From contig CANPZW010000006.1 of the NCBI GenBank assembly GCA_947589385.1, positions 28,748 to 92,747 of the forward strand: a stretch of 64,000 bases of DNA, given 5' to 3'. The DNA comes from an uncultured Clostridia bacterium. GTDB taxonomy: Bacteria > Bacillota > Clostridia > Christensenellales > Borkfalkiaceae. Every line of letters starts with the position of its first letter. Positions within the stretch are counted from its first letter, which is position 1. The notes beneath the pieces are model-generated. The model did no database searches and was not told where the DNA came from. It saw only the letters and a program-made list of their open reading frames with translations. Shown piece by piece: positions 25,185 to 32,897 of this stretch. A program made the position numbers and the translations under genes.

Positions 25185-26348
25185 TTATTTTTTCAGAAAT
25201 TCCCTTATCCTTTCGACCGCCTCGTTGAGCTGGCTCATCGAGGTTGCGTAACTGCACCTTATGAAATTTTTGCCCGCACTGCCGAACGCGCCGCCCGGAA
25301 CGACGGCAAGCTTCTTTTCGTCGAGCAGGGCGCTCGCAAATGTTTCGCCGTCCATTCCCGTGCTTTCCACCGAGGCGAAAATATAAAACGCGCCCTTGGG
25401 CATAAAGCAGGAAAGCCCCAGCGAATTAAGCGAATTGGCAAGGAATTTGCCCCGCCTTGAATACTCTTCCCGCATTTCTATAACGGAAGAAAAGTCGTCG
25501 GCAAAGCCCTCTTTCAACGCCGCAACCGCCGCCCTTTGGCTTACGTTGGGGGCGCAAAGGATTGTGTATTGATGGATTTTGAACATAGCTTCGTCTATTT
25601 CCCGCGGGGCGCAGACAAAACCGACGCGCCAGCCCGTCATAGCGAAAGCCTTGGAAAATCCGCCTATATATACGGTGCGCTCCGCCATTCCGGGCAACGA
25701 AGCTATGGAAAAATGCTTGCCCACATAGGTCAGTTCGGCGTAAATTTCGTCCGAAATAACCAACAGGTCGTGCTTCACTATTACGGGCACTATGGCTTCC
25801 AGCTGCTCTTTCGTCATAATTGCGCCCGTCGGGTTGTTGGGGAAGGGCAAAATAAGCGCTTTCGTGCGGGGCGTTATGCATTTTTCAAGCATTTCGGGGG
25901 TCAGAATAAAGTCATTTTCCGCCGTACACTGCACGCCGACGGGAGTTCCGCCCGCAAGGGTCACCGTGGGAGAATAGGAAACGTACGAAGGCTCCGGCAC
26001 GAGAATCTCATCCCCAACTTCGCAGATTGCGCGGAGAGTTAAATCTATCGCCTCGCTCGCGCCGACGGTCACAAGGATTCTGTCGGCGGGATATTCCACG
26101 GCAAAGCGTTCGCGCAGGTAGCGCGAAATAAGTTCGCGCAGTTCGGGAAGTCCGCGGTTGCCCGTGTATTGCGTATATCCGAGCTGTATGGAGCGAATTG
26201 CGGCGTCGCGCACGTTCCACGGAGTAATAAAGTCGGGCTCGCCCACGCCGAGGGAAATCGCCCCCTCCATTTTTGTGACTATATCGAAAAATTTTCTTAT
26301 GCCGCTGGGTTGTAAAGCGCCCGCGCGGGAATTAACGAATTTTCTCAT
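25185..26348 (-). CDS. pyridoxal-phosphate aminotransferase, class I/II fold type I
   Basis: 387 residues, aspartate/aromatic aminotransferase family. PLP contacts visible: NPTGAIMTKEQ (Asn), LVISDEIYAELTY (Asp, Tyr), GGFSKAFAMTGWRVGF (Schiff-base Lys) and NFIRCSYATSM (substrate-carboxylate Arg). Length is typical for the PatA/AspC branch. It sits 27 bp downstream of an Lrp/AsnC regulator, a common pairing in which the regulator senses the amino acid. The true substrate pair is not readable from sequence. Confidence 0.93.
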   Translation of the reverse strand: MRKFVNSRAGALQPSGIRKFFDIVTKMEGAISLGVGEPDFITPWNVRDAAIRSIQLGYTQYTGNRGLPELRELISRYLRERFAVEYPADRILVTVGASEAIDLTLRAICEVGDEILVPEPSYVSYSPTVTLAGGTPVGVQCTAENDFILTPEMLEKCITPRTKALILPFPNNPTGAIMTKEQLEAIVPVIVKHDLLVISDEIYAELTYVGKHFSIASLPGMAERTVYIGGFSKAFAMTGWRVGFVCAPREIDEAMFKIHQYTILCAPNVSQRAAVAALKEGFADDFSSVIEMREEYSRRGKFLANSLNSLGLSCFMPKGAFYIFASVESTGMDGETFASALLDEKKLAVVPGGAFGSAGKNFIRCSYATSMSQLNEAVERIREFLKK

Positions 26349-26375
26349 AATAATACCCGTATTCGGAACAAAACT

Positions 26376-26864
26376 TTACGCCTGCACGCTCAATCTGTCG
26401 TCGTCGCCGCTTTTTATCGTAGCGCCCTCTACCTTGTACTTCTTTAAAATGAAGTGCGTGGATGTGGAAATTACCGTGTTGCAAGTGCATATCTTTTCGG
26501 AAACGAAGCGCGAAACAGCGCCCATCGAGTTGCCGCGCACTATTACCACAAGGTCGTACCCGCCGCTGACGAGGTATAAATTTTTTACCTCGCTGTAAGC
26601 GACTATTTCCTGCGCAAGCTTCTGATAGCCGTGCCCACGCTGCAAGTCAACCTTGACTTCTATGAACGCTTCGACGGCGTTTTCGTCCAGCTCATCCGTG
26701 TTCAGGATAGTAGTATATCCCGCAATAATTCCGCTGTCTTCAAGGGCGCGTATGCGGGTTTTTACCTCTTCAATGGTCATACCGACGGCTGCGGCAATTT
26801 TTTCCGGCGTGAGGCGGGAGTCCGCCCGCAGAACTTCGAGAATATCCTTATCTGTCTTCTTCAT
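26376..26864 (-). CDS. Lrp/AsnC-family transcriptional regulator
   Basis: 162 residues. The N-terminal winged HTH has ILEVLRADSRLTPEKIAAAVGMTIEEVKTRIRALEDSGII. The C-terminal RAM ligand domain shows AFIEVKVDLQRGHGYQKLAQ and VSGGYDLVVIVRGNS. This family binds amino acids and multimerises on DNA. Its position before the aminotransferase gene suggests control of amino-acid turnover. The promoter at 26910-26938 diverges from the leaderless gene at 26990, which it could also regulate. Confidence 0.94.
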   Translation of the reverse strand: MKKTDKDILEVLRADSRLTPEKIAAAVGMTIEEVKTRIRALEDSGIIAGYTTILNTDELDENAVEAFIEVKVDLQRGHGYQKLAQEIVAYSEVKNLYLVSGGYDLVVIVRGNSMGAVSRFVSEKICTCNTVISTSTHFILKKYKVEGATIKSGDDDRLSVQA

Positions 26865-26909
26865 AAAATACCATCCTTTATAATTAGGTGCGGAACAACC
26901 GCTGCATTT

Positions 26910-26938
26910 ATTTTAACTTTTTAAAATATCGTTGTCAA
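26910..26938 (-). promoter_or_regulatory. promoter of the Lrp-aminotransferase operon
   Basis: Minus strand TTGACA (26938-26933), 17 bases, TAAAAT (26915-26910). Confidence 0.75.
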
Positions 26939-26954
26939 TATATTTGAAAAATAT

Positions 26955-26983
26955 TTGCGGTCCGCGGCGTATTTTTGTATAAT
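26955..26983 (+). promoter_or_regulatory. promoter placing the transcript start on the ATG of the next gene
   Basis: TTGCGG (26955-26960), 17 bases, TATAAT (26978-26983). The A of the ATG at 26990 is the seventh base after the -10 box, so the mRNA is predicted to be leaderless. Confidence 0.65.
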
Positions 26984-26989
26984 TATGAT

Positions 26990-27250
26990 ATGTTTAAAAT
27001 CTGGGCGAAAATAATTAAGGACGAAAAGATATTGAAACAGCTTACTTATGAGCGCGAGGGGAAGATAATATACTCGCAATTTTTCAACTATCTTACGGAC
27101 ATTTGCGAAGGGTTGGACATCGCCACCCCCGTGCTTTTGAAAACGCACATATTCAATTACGCCAAATTCGGCACGGTGCGTTTTCTGCCGCGCGATTTCA
27201 CGGAAACGCCGGGCTTCGATAAACTTGTCCTCGACAATATAAAGCTTTGA
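26990..27250 (+). CDS. small hypothetical protein, predicted leaderless mRNA
   Basis: 86 residues, no recognised family. It starts MFKIWAKIIKDEKILKQLTY and ends with a basic/aromatic domain (KTHIFNYAKFGTVRFLPRDF). No signal peptide or membrane helix. There is no ribosome binding site; instead a good promoter ends seven bases before the ATG. An upstream in-frame TTG at 26975 falls in the -10 region and is rejected. A stem-loop lies at 27276-27308. Confidence 0.75.
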   Translation: MFKIWAKIIKDEKILKQLTYEREGKIIYSQFFNYLTDICEGLDIATPVLLKTHIFNYAKFGTVRFLPRDFTETPGFDKLVLDNIKL

Positions 27251-27275
27251 CCTTAAAAAATGAATACATACCGCG

Positions 27276-27308
27276 TGAAAGCCCCATACTTGCAGTATGA
27301 GGCTTTCA
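27276..27308 (+). terminator. stem-loop downstream of the leaderless gene
   Basis: TGAAAGCCCCATAC (27276-27289) pairs with GTATGAGGCTTTCA (27295-27308) with one mismatch and a 5-base loop. There is no clear T-run, so termination is uncertain. It overlaps the first codons of the next open frame. Confidence 0.5.
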
Positions 27309-27506
27309 TGTAATTTATGTGTAATTATACTTGTATTCCTTGCGATATGCGGAGGAATTTTCGCCTTTTCGGGCTTTAATCTCCTGCTGTTTTTAAGCTT
27401 TTACAACTATGTTATTTACAGAAGCATTTTGGCAATAGGGCTTGTCGCGGCGCTGTTTACCGTGTATGCCCTGCTCGTTTTCAAACCGTTCAAAGGGCTT
27501 AAATAA
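27297..27506 (+). CDS. small two-helix membrane protein, start uncertain
   Basis: At most 69 residues with two strongly hydrophobic segments (about residues 7-30 and 39-60) and a short basic tail FKPFKGLK. No family recognised. The only ATG in frame near the front (27297) lies inside the stem-loop at 27276-27308 and has no ribosome binding site, so the real start may be a downstream non-ATG codon. It follows the leaderless gene by 46 bp and converges on the next gene. Confidence 0.45.
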   Translation: MRLSCNLCVIILVFLAICGGIFAFSGFNLLLFLSFYNYVIYRSILAIGLVAALFTVYALLVFKPFKGLK

Positions 27507-27554
27507 TTTTTTGCGTACTACCGTCTTTTGCGCTTTGCAGACGCGGAAAACGCG

Positions 27555-28541
27555 CTACGTATTCGATATTTTTACGCTTGCGCCCGTGTCGGCGTCCTGA
27601 TACATCACCCAAAAGCCCTCCCCTTTGCCGCCTACGGGCAGGAAAGAAGCGAAGTTTTCCATGCTTTCGGGCGGGGCGGAGGCATTGTCGGAGGGCACTC
27701 CGTAACAGAGATACCGCGGCGTACCCGCCGAACGCAGTACGCCGAAAACGTAAAATTTTCCGTCGCCGTAGCCTATTTTTACCCATTCCGAACTTTCTAT
27801 CGCGTTTTCGAGTTCGTTGCAGTGCGGATAAGCCGACAGCAGCCCCTCGACTTCGCGTTTCATTCGGTCGTAGAAACCGCCGCGGGCGAGTTCCGATGTT
27901 CCTTTTTCGACAGGGCAAGCACCCTTCTCATCCTTGAATAGTTCGCCCCCGTCTTCTTCTTTCGGCGCACCTTCGCATACAGGCTCACCGCTTTCATCAG
28001 TTTTGTCGAATTCATAATAGTTTGCCTCCGCTATCGCTTCGTCCTCATATTCCGTAGGAATGTTTTGCGGGGTATGTATTCCGTTATCCCCCCTTTCGGC
28101 CGGAGCGGAATTTTCGGCCTCTTCTATATCCGCTTTGACCGCGGAAGCCTCTCCCCCGCCGTATGCGGGCTTTATCATTTCGGCGCGTTCTATTTCGCTT
28201 TTAAGCCCGAAAACGGCGCTTTGGAAATTCCCGCAGACAGCGGAAGCCAAAAGCTGCACGCTTCCGTTCACATAACATACGACCGCGGCGAAACCCGCGC
28301 CCGTATCGAGGTCGGACTGACCTTCGAAAAATCCGTTTTCGATTATTTCAGAATGTACGCCGTCCGAAATTGCGGCTACGTACCTGCCCTCGGTAAGCGG
28401 CGCAAAGTTGATAAGCTTTACTTCCACCCTTAAACTCCGGGAATACTTTTCCGCCTTAACAAGTCCCGAAAGCGCTCCGCCGTCCGCGGAAAAACCGTCT
28501 TTCAAGCCCTTTATCACGGCAATGCTTTTCGTATAGCTCAT
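27555..28541 (-). CDS. conserved clostridial protein of unknown function, 328 residues
   Basis: An N-terminal beta-rich domain (residues about 1-115) is joined by a long acidic low-complexity linker (about 120-215) to a C-terminal domain. That domain carries the pattern LLSAYPHCNELENAIESSEW, VKIGYGDGKFYVFGV, RYLCYGVPS and GEGFWVMYQDADTG. I know this C-terminal pattern from clostridial proteins of unknown function. No signal peptide and no catalytic motif is obvious. It is transcribed alone, divergent from pckG. Confidence 0.8.
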   Translation of the reverse strand: MSYTKSIAVIKGLKDGFSADGGALSGLVKAEKYSRSLRVEVKLINFAPLTEGRYVAAISDGVHSEIIENGFFEGQSDLDTGAGFAAVVCYVNGSVQLLASAVCGNFQSAVFGLKSEIERAEMIKPAYGGGEASAVKADIEEAENSAPAERGDNGIHTPQNIPTEYEDEAIAEANYYEFDKTDESGEPVCEGAPKEEDGGELFKDEKGACPVEKGTSELARGGFYDRMKREVEGLLSAYPHCNELENAIESSEWVKIGYGDGKFYVFGVLRSAGTPRYLCYGVPSDNASAPPESMENFASFLPVGGKGEGFWVMYQDADTGASVKISNT

Positions 28542-28639
28542 ATCGGTTATATCATATAATTGAAATTATCATAATTTATGACAAAAATTGTAAAATTAAA
28601 TCTTTTTTTAAACTTTTTAAGTCAATTTTTTAAAGCCGA

Positions 28640-28668
28640 TTGCAATTTTTCTGCGGCGGAAATATAAT
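28640..28668 (+). promoter_or_regulatory. pckG promoter
   Basis: TTGCAA (28640-28645), 17 bases, TATAAT (28663-28668). It gives a leader of about 29 bases. Confidence 0.8.
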
Positions 28669-28703
28669 GTTAGCTGAACGCTGAGATATAAGGAGTAAAA
28701 AAA

Positions 28704-30515
28704 TTGAAACCTACCGAAAACAAAAAAGTTCTCGACTTTGTAGAAAAAAGCGCCGAACTTGCCCAGCCTGACGAAATCGTTTGGATTGACGGCAGCGAGG
28801 CACAAACCGCCGAACTTAAAGCCAAAGCGGTAAAAAGCGGAGAACTGATAAAGCTGAACGAAAAACTATTGCCCGACTGCTACCTTCACCGCACCAAGGT
28901 GAACGACGTGGCGAGGGTAGAGGACAGAACGTTTATCTGCACTAAAAAGCGGGAGGACGCCGGTCCCATAAACTATTGGATGGACCCCAAACAAGCTTAC
29001 GAGCTGACAAGCGAGATTGCCCGCGGCAGCATGAAAGGCAAAACCATGTACGTCATTCCTTACTCTATGGGCGTAGTCGGCAGCGACTTCGCAAAGATAG
29101 GGATAGAGGTCACCGATTCGGTTTACGTGGTTCTCAACATGAACATAATGACGAGGGTCGGAAACGCCTGCCTGAAAGCTTTGGGAAAGGACGGCGACTT
29201 TATTAAGGGCTTCCACGCAAGCTGCGACATAGACGCCGAAAAGCGTTACATTATGCACTTCCCCGAGGACAATACGATAATTTCCGTAAACTCTGCTTAC
29301 GGCGGCAACGTGCTTTTAGGGAAAAAGTGCTTCGCACTGCGCATAGCGTCCTATCTTGGGCGCACGGAGGGCTGGATGGCGGAGCATATGCTTATTCTGG
29401 GCGTAACCTTCCCCGACGGCGAAAAGAAATACGTGGCGGCGGCATTCCCCTCGGCTTGCGGAAAAACCAACCTTGCAATGCTTATCCCTCCCGAACACTA
29501 CCTTAAAAAAGGCTATAAGGTGGAATGTGTGGGCGACGACATAGCTTGGATACGCGTGGGCGCAGACGGCAGGCTTTGGGCTGTAAACCCCGAAAACGGC
29601 TTTTTCGGCGTAGCTCCCGGGACGAACGAACATTCAAATTACAACGCGTTGCAATCCACAAAACGCGGCACGATTTTCACGAACGTCGCTTTGAATACCG
29701 ACGATATGACGGTTTGGTGGGAAGGTTTGACGAAAGAACTTCCCCAACACGTCATCGACTGGACGGGCAAACCTTGGAATCCCGAAAAATTCGATAAAAA
29801 GGATAAATCCACCTGCGCCGCCCATCCCAACAGCCGCTTTACCGCGCCGGCAAAGAACTGCCCTTGCGTTTCGCCCGACTTCGATTCGCTTACGGGCGTG
29901 CCCCTTTCCGCGATAATCTTCGGCGGCAGAAGAGCTTCCACTACCCCCCTCGTTTATCAGTCGCGCGATTGGAACCACGGCGTATTCGTAGGCTCGGCAA
30001 TGTCGTCGGAAACGACTGCCGCGGCGGCGGGCGCGACTGGCGTTTTAAGGCACGACCCCATGGCGATGAAGCCCTTTGCGGGCTACCATATGGGCGATTA
30101 CTTCGCGCACTGGATAGAGATGGGAAAAAAGGTGAAAAACCCACCCAAAATTTTCAACGTAAACTGGTTCAGGCAGGATAAGGACGGCAATTTTATGTGG
30201 CCCGGGTTCGGCGACAATATGCGCGTCCTCGAATGGATATTAAAGCGGTGCGACGGCAAGGTCGGGGCGGAAGAAACGGCTATCGGCTTCGTGCCCCGCG
30301 CAGAAGATATCGACCTTTCGGAAATGGACTACGAAATAAGCGCGGGTCATCCCTTCGGCATAGAGGACCTAAAAGAAATTCTTAAAGTCGATAAATCCCT
30401 TTGGGCTGACGAAGCGAAAGAAATTGAGGGATATTACAAGGGCACTATCAAAGACAGGATTCCCGCCGAACTTTGGGATTGTCTTGAAACGCTTAAAAAC
30501 AACTGCAAAAATTAA
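28704..30515 (+). CDS. pckG: phosphoenolpyruvate carboxykinase (GTP)
   Basis: 603 residues. Interconverts oxaloacetate and PEP using GTP/GDP; in fermenting anaerobes it often runs toward oxaloacetate. GTP-type landmarks: FPSACGKTNLAML (P-loop with hyperreactive Cys), VGDDIAWIRV (metal Asp pair), AVNPENGFFGVAPGTNEHSN, and the guanine-binding segment NWFRQDKDGNFMWPGFGDNMRVLEWI. Translation starts at TTG 28704, supported by AAGGAG eight bases upstream; no ATG fits. A strong terminator follows at 30523. Confidence 0.98.
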   Translation: MKPTENKKVLDFVEKSAELAQPDEIVWIDGSEAQTAELKAKAVKSGELIKLNEKLLPDCYLHRTKVNDVARVEDRTFICTKKREDAGPINYWMDPKQAYELTSEIARGSMKGKTMYVIPYSMGVVGSDFAKIGIEVTDSVYVVLNMNIMTRVGNACLKALGKDGDFIKGFHASCDIDAEKRYIMHFPEDNTIISVNSAYGGNVLLGKKCFALRIASYLGRTEGWMAEHMLILGVTFPDGEKKYVAAAFPSACGKTNLAMLIPPEHYLKKGYKVECVGDDIAWIRVGADGRLWAVNPENGFFGVAPGTNEHSNYNALQSTKRGTIFTNVALNTDDMTVWWEGLTKELPQHVIDWTGKPWNPEKFDKKDKSTCAAHPNSRFTAPAKNCPCVSPDFDSLTGVPLSAIIFGGRRASTTPLVYQSRDWNHGVFVGSAMSSETTAAAAGATGVLRHDPMAMKPFAGYHMGDYFAHWIEMGKKVKNPPKIFNVNWFRQDKDGNFMWPGFGDNMRVLEWILKRCDGKVGAEETAIGFVPRAEDIDLSEMDYEISAGHPFGIEDLKEILKVDKSLWADEAKEIEGYYKGTIKDRIPAELWDCLETLKNNCKN

Positions 30516-30522
30516 CATTGTT

Positions 30523-30552
30523 TTTCCCCGCGGCTTCCGCCGCGGGGAAAAT
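30523..30552 (+). terminator. intrinsic terminator of pckG
   Basis: TTTTCCCCGCGGC and GCCGCGGGGAAAA form a perfect 13-bp stem with a 4-base loop, followed by TTTTT. Confidence 0.9.
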
Positions 30553-30645
30553 TTTTAACCCGCCATTCCCGCGCCGCAAACGCAGCGAGGAAATTTTTAT
30601 ACCGCCTTTCCCGCGCCGCAAACGCCGCGGAGGAAAATTTTTTTA
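30549..30645. repeat. two 43-bp tandem units behind the pckG terminator
   Basis: Unit 1 (30549-30591) and unit 2 (30592-30634) share the core CCCGCGCCGCAAACGC and an AAATTTTTA front, with few differences. A third front (30635-30645) begins again. Each unit begins with a terminator-tail-like A/T run. Confidence 0.75.
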
Positions 30646-30659
30646 AATTCAGTAGATTT

Positions 30660-30687
30660 TTGTAAAAATTTATGATACACTTATAAT
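30660..30687 (+). promoter_or_regulatory. promoter of the 108-residue unknown gene
   Basis: TTGTAA (30660-30665), 16 bases, TATAAT (30682-30687). Predicted start near 30694. Confidence 0.6.
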
Positions 30688-30752
30688 GAAATTGTGTGTC
30701 TCGGAAACGCATTTCCATACAGTTCCCAAAAGCATTTTTTCAAGGTATGATT

Positions 30753-31079
30753 ATGGACGGATTGATTTTTAACTGCACATCGCAGGAACTTAATTTAACC
30801 AGATTATTTTTGTGCGGGTCTTCTATGTATCTTATCGCGGAAAAGCGCATAAAAGCCGATTTCGAACGCAGTCAGGAGCTATTGGATATGTACATCGACC
30901 TGGTCACCGCCGACGAAGAAGGCTACATAAAAAAACTAAGGAAAAGCAAGACGAAAATCGCGGCGGAAGAATTGGAAATGCTTGAAGACTGTAAAAAGAT
31001 AATGGATATTAAATATTGGAGAAATTACAGCTGGCTTCTTTCGCTGTGCAAGGACCATATCAAACCCGACAAAAATTAA
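30753..31079 (+). CDS. hypothetical protein, 108 residues
   Basis: No family recognised. A charged, helical, soluble protein; residues 30-80 are Lys/Glu-rich and may form a coiled coil (AEKRIKADFERSQELLDMYI). The start is set at ATG 30753, with AAGG seven bases upstream. The same frame is open back to a GTG at 30696, only two bases after the predicted transcript start, so a longer 127-residue leaderless form is possible. A perfect hairpin terminator follows. Confidence 0.65.
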   Translation: MDGLIFNCTSQELNLTRLFLCGSSMYLIAEKRIKADFERSQELLDMYIDLVTADEEGYIKKLRKSKTKIAAEELEMLEDCKKIMDIKYWRNYSWLLSLCKDHIKPDKN

Positions 31080-31108
31080 AAACCTTTTAATTTATTTAAA
31101 ATAAAAGA

Positions 31109-31133
31109 TACCCGCCGGTTGAACCGGCGGGTA
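31109..31133. terminator. intrinsic terminator between convergent genes
   Basis: TACCCGCCGG and CCGGCGGGTA pair perfectly around a 5-base loop. It lies between the unknown gene and the end of the hydrogenase operon. Confidence 0.75.
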
Positions 31134-31161
31134 GTTATTTTATAAACGTTTCGGAAAGTTA

Positions 31162-32886
31162 TCAGTACTTATCCCTTTGATGATAGGTCGTGTGCAAAAG
31201 CTCGTGCGACTTGTGCGACAGAGGCTTGCCGAAATACTCCTTATACAGCATCTCTACCGCGGGAGTATCATGCGAGCAACGCAGTTTGTTCTTTTTGTCG
31301 TAATCGTAAAGCGCCTTTGCGCGGACAGCTTTAAGGTCAACCGTGTTGCGGATTTCGTCGGGAACATAGGGCTGGCCGCCGCCGTTGATACAGCCGCCGG
31401 GGCACGCCATAATCTCTACGAAGGTGTAATCCTTTTCTCCGCTCTTTATCTGCTCGATAACCTTTCTCGCATTGCCGAGCCCGTTAGCAACGGCAACCTT
31501 AACTATCGTACCGCCTACGTTGTACTCGGCTTCCTTAACTCCTTCGGTGCCGCGGACTTCCTTAAACTCTATGGGAGCGCCCGCGCCGCCGAGCTTGTAA
31601 GCCGCAGTTCTCAAAGCCGCTTCCATTACGCCGCCCGTTGCGCCGAATATAGCGCCCGCGCCGCTGGCTTCGCCGAAAGGCGTATCGTATTCCGCGTCGG
31701 GAAGATTTACAAAATCTATGCCCGCTTCCTTAATCATTTTGGCAAGTTCGCGGGTGGTAAGCGCAATGTCGGTATAGTGGCCGAGCTCGTCGCGCGTAAC
31801 CTCGAACTTCTTCGCCGTGCAGGGAATTACGGATACTATATACAGGTTTTCGGGTCTTATATTATTCTTTTCGCAGTAATACGTTTTAAGCACAGCCGAG
31901 AACATTTCCTGAGGAGACTTGCAGGTCGAAAGGTTAGGCAGAAGTTCGGGATAGTAATGTTCCGCAAACTTTACCCAGCCGGGGCAGCAGCTTGTGAACA
32001 TAGGCGTTTTGCCGCCCTTCATAAGTCTTTCTATAAGTTCGTTCGCCTCTTCCATAATGGTGAGGTCGGCGGTGATATCCATATTGAAGCACTTAACGTC
32101 GCCCAACTGTTTGATGGCTGCAACCATCTTGCCGTCAACGTTCTTGCCGGCGGGCATACCGAACGCTTCGCCCAAAGTAGCCTTTATGGAAGGCGCGGTG
32201 AAGAATACAACCTGCTTTTCGGGATCTTCGATTGCCTTCCAGACGTCTGCGGTGTTGCTCTTTTCGTACAGAGCGCCTACGGGGCAGGCAACAACGCACT
32301 GTCCGCAGTTTACGCAGGACGTTTCAGCCAAAGCTCTATCGAAAGGCGAGCCGATAACCTTTGCATAGCCCCTCTTCTTGGGTCCGATTACGCCGATTGT
32401 CTGCTTGTTGCAGGCTGCAACGCAGCGCGTGCACATTACGCACTTGGAATTGTCGCGTACTACGGAAGGCGAAAGGTCGTCGATTGCAGCGTCCTTATAG
32501 TCCGTGCCGAATCTGTCCTCTTCCGCGCCGTATTCAAGCGCCAGCTTCTGCAATTCGCAGTTGGTGGAGCGGACGCAGCTTAAACACTTCTTCTTATGTG
32601 TGGAAAGAATAAGCTCTATCGTAGTCTTTCTGGATTTTCTGACCTTGGGGGTATTGGTTTTAACTTCCATGCCCTCGGAGACGGGATAAACGCATGCGGC
32701 TACAAGCCCTCTTGCACCGGTGGCCTCTACAAGGCACATACGGCAGGAGCCCACGCACTGTACGTCCTTTAAATAGCACAGTGTGGGAATATTTATTTTG
32801 GCAAGACGCGCCGCGTCAAGAATCGTAGAACCTTCGGGTACGCTTACGGGAATACCGTTTATTTTAAGATTTATCATATTAGCCAT
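31162..32886 (-). CDS. hydA: [FeFe] hydrogenase catalytic subunit of the bifurcating HydABC type
   Basis: 574 residues. N-terminal 2Fe-2S ferredoxin domain (CYLKDVQCVGSCRMC), a His/Cys [4Fe-4S] site (HKKKCLSC..NCELQ) and a 2[4Fe-4S] domain (CVMCTRCVAAC, CVNCGQCVVACP). The H-cluster domain has L1 TSCCPGW (about 297-303), L2 VIPCTAKKFE (about 353-362) and L3 MACPGGCINGGGQP (about 492-505). L2 has Ile where the family consensus MPCxxKxxE has Met. It is the last gene of a three-gene operon with hydB and hydC. It makes or uses H2 with NADH and ferredoxin in the cytoplasm. Maturases are not in this window. Confidence 0.96.
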   Translation of the reverse strand: MANMINLKINGIPVSVPEGSTILDAARLAKINIPTLCYLKDVQCVGSCRMCLVEATGARGLVAACVYPVSEGMEVKTNTPKVRKSRKTTIELILSTHKKKCLSCVRSTNCELQKLALEYGAEEDRFGTDYKDAAIDDLSPSVVRDNSKCVMCTRCVAACNKQTIGVIGPKKRGYAKVIGSPFDRALAETSCVNCGQCVVACPVGALYEKSNTADVWKAIEDPEKQVVFFTAPSIKATLGEAFGMPAGKNVDGKMVAAIKQLGDVKCFNMDITADLTIMEEANELIERLMKGGKTPMFTSCCPGWVKFAEHYYPELLPNLSTCKSPQEMFSAVLKTYYCEKNNIRPENLYIVSVIPCTAKKFEVTRDELGHYTDIALTTRELAKMIKEAGIDFVNLPDAEYDTPFGEASGAGAIFGATGGVMEAALRTAAYKLGGAGAPIEFKEVRGTEGVKEAEYNVGGTIVKVAVANGLGNARKVIEQIKSGEKDYTFVEIMACPGGCINGGGQPYVPDEIRNTVDLKAVRAKALYDYDKKNKLRCSHDTPAVEMLYKEYFGKPLSHKSHELLHTTYHQRDKY

Positions 32887-32897
32887 TTGTAGTCACC

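Noticed and set aside
31177..32583. Open frame of 468 codons antisense to hydA
   Set aside because: Composition-driven antisense frame; no recognisable domain, and the other strand encodes an intact hydrogenase.
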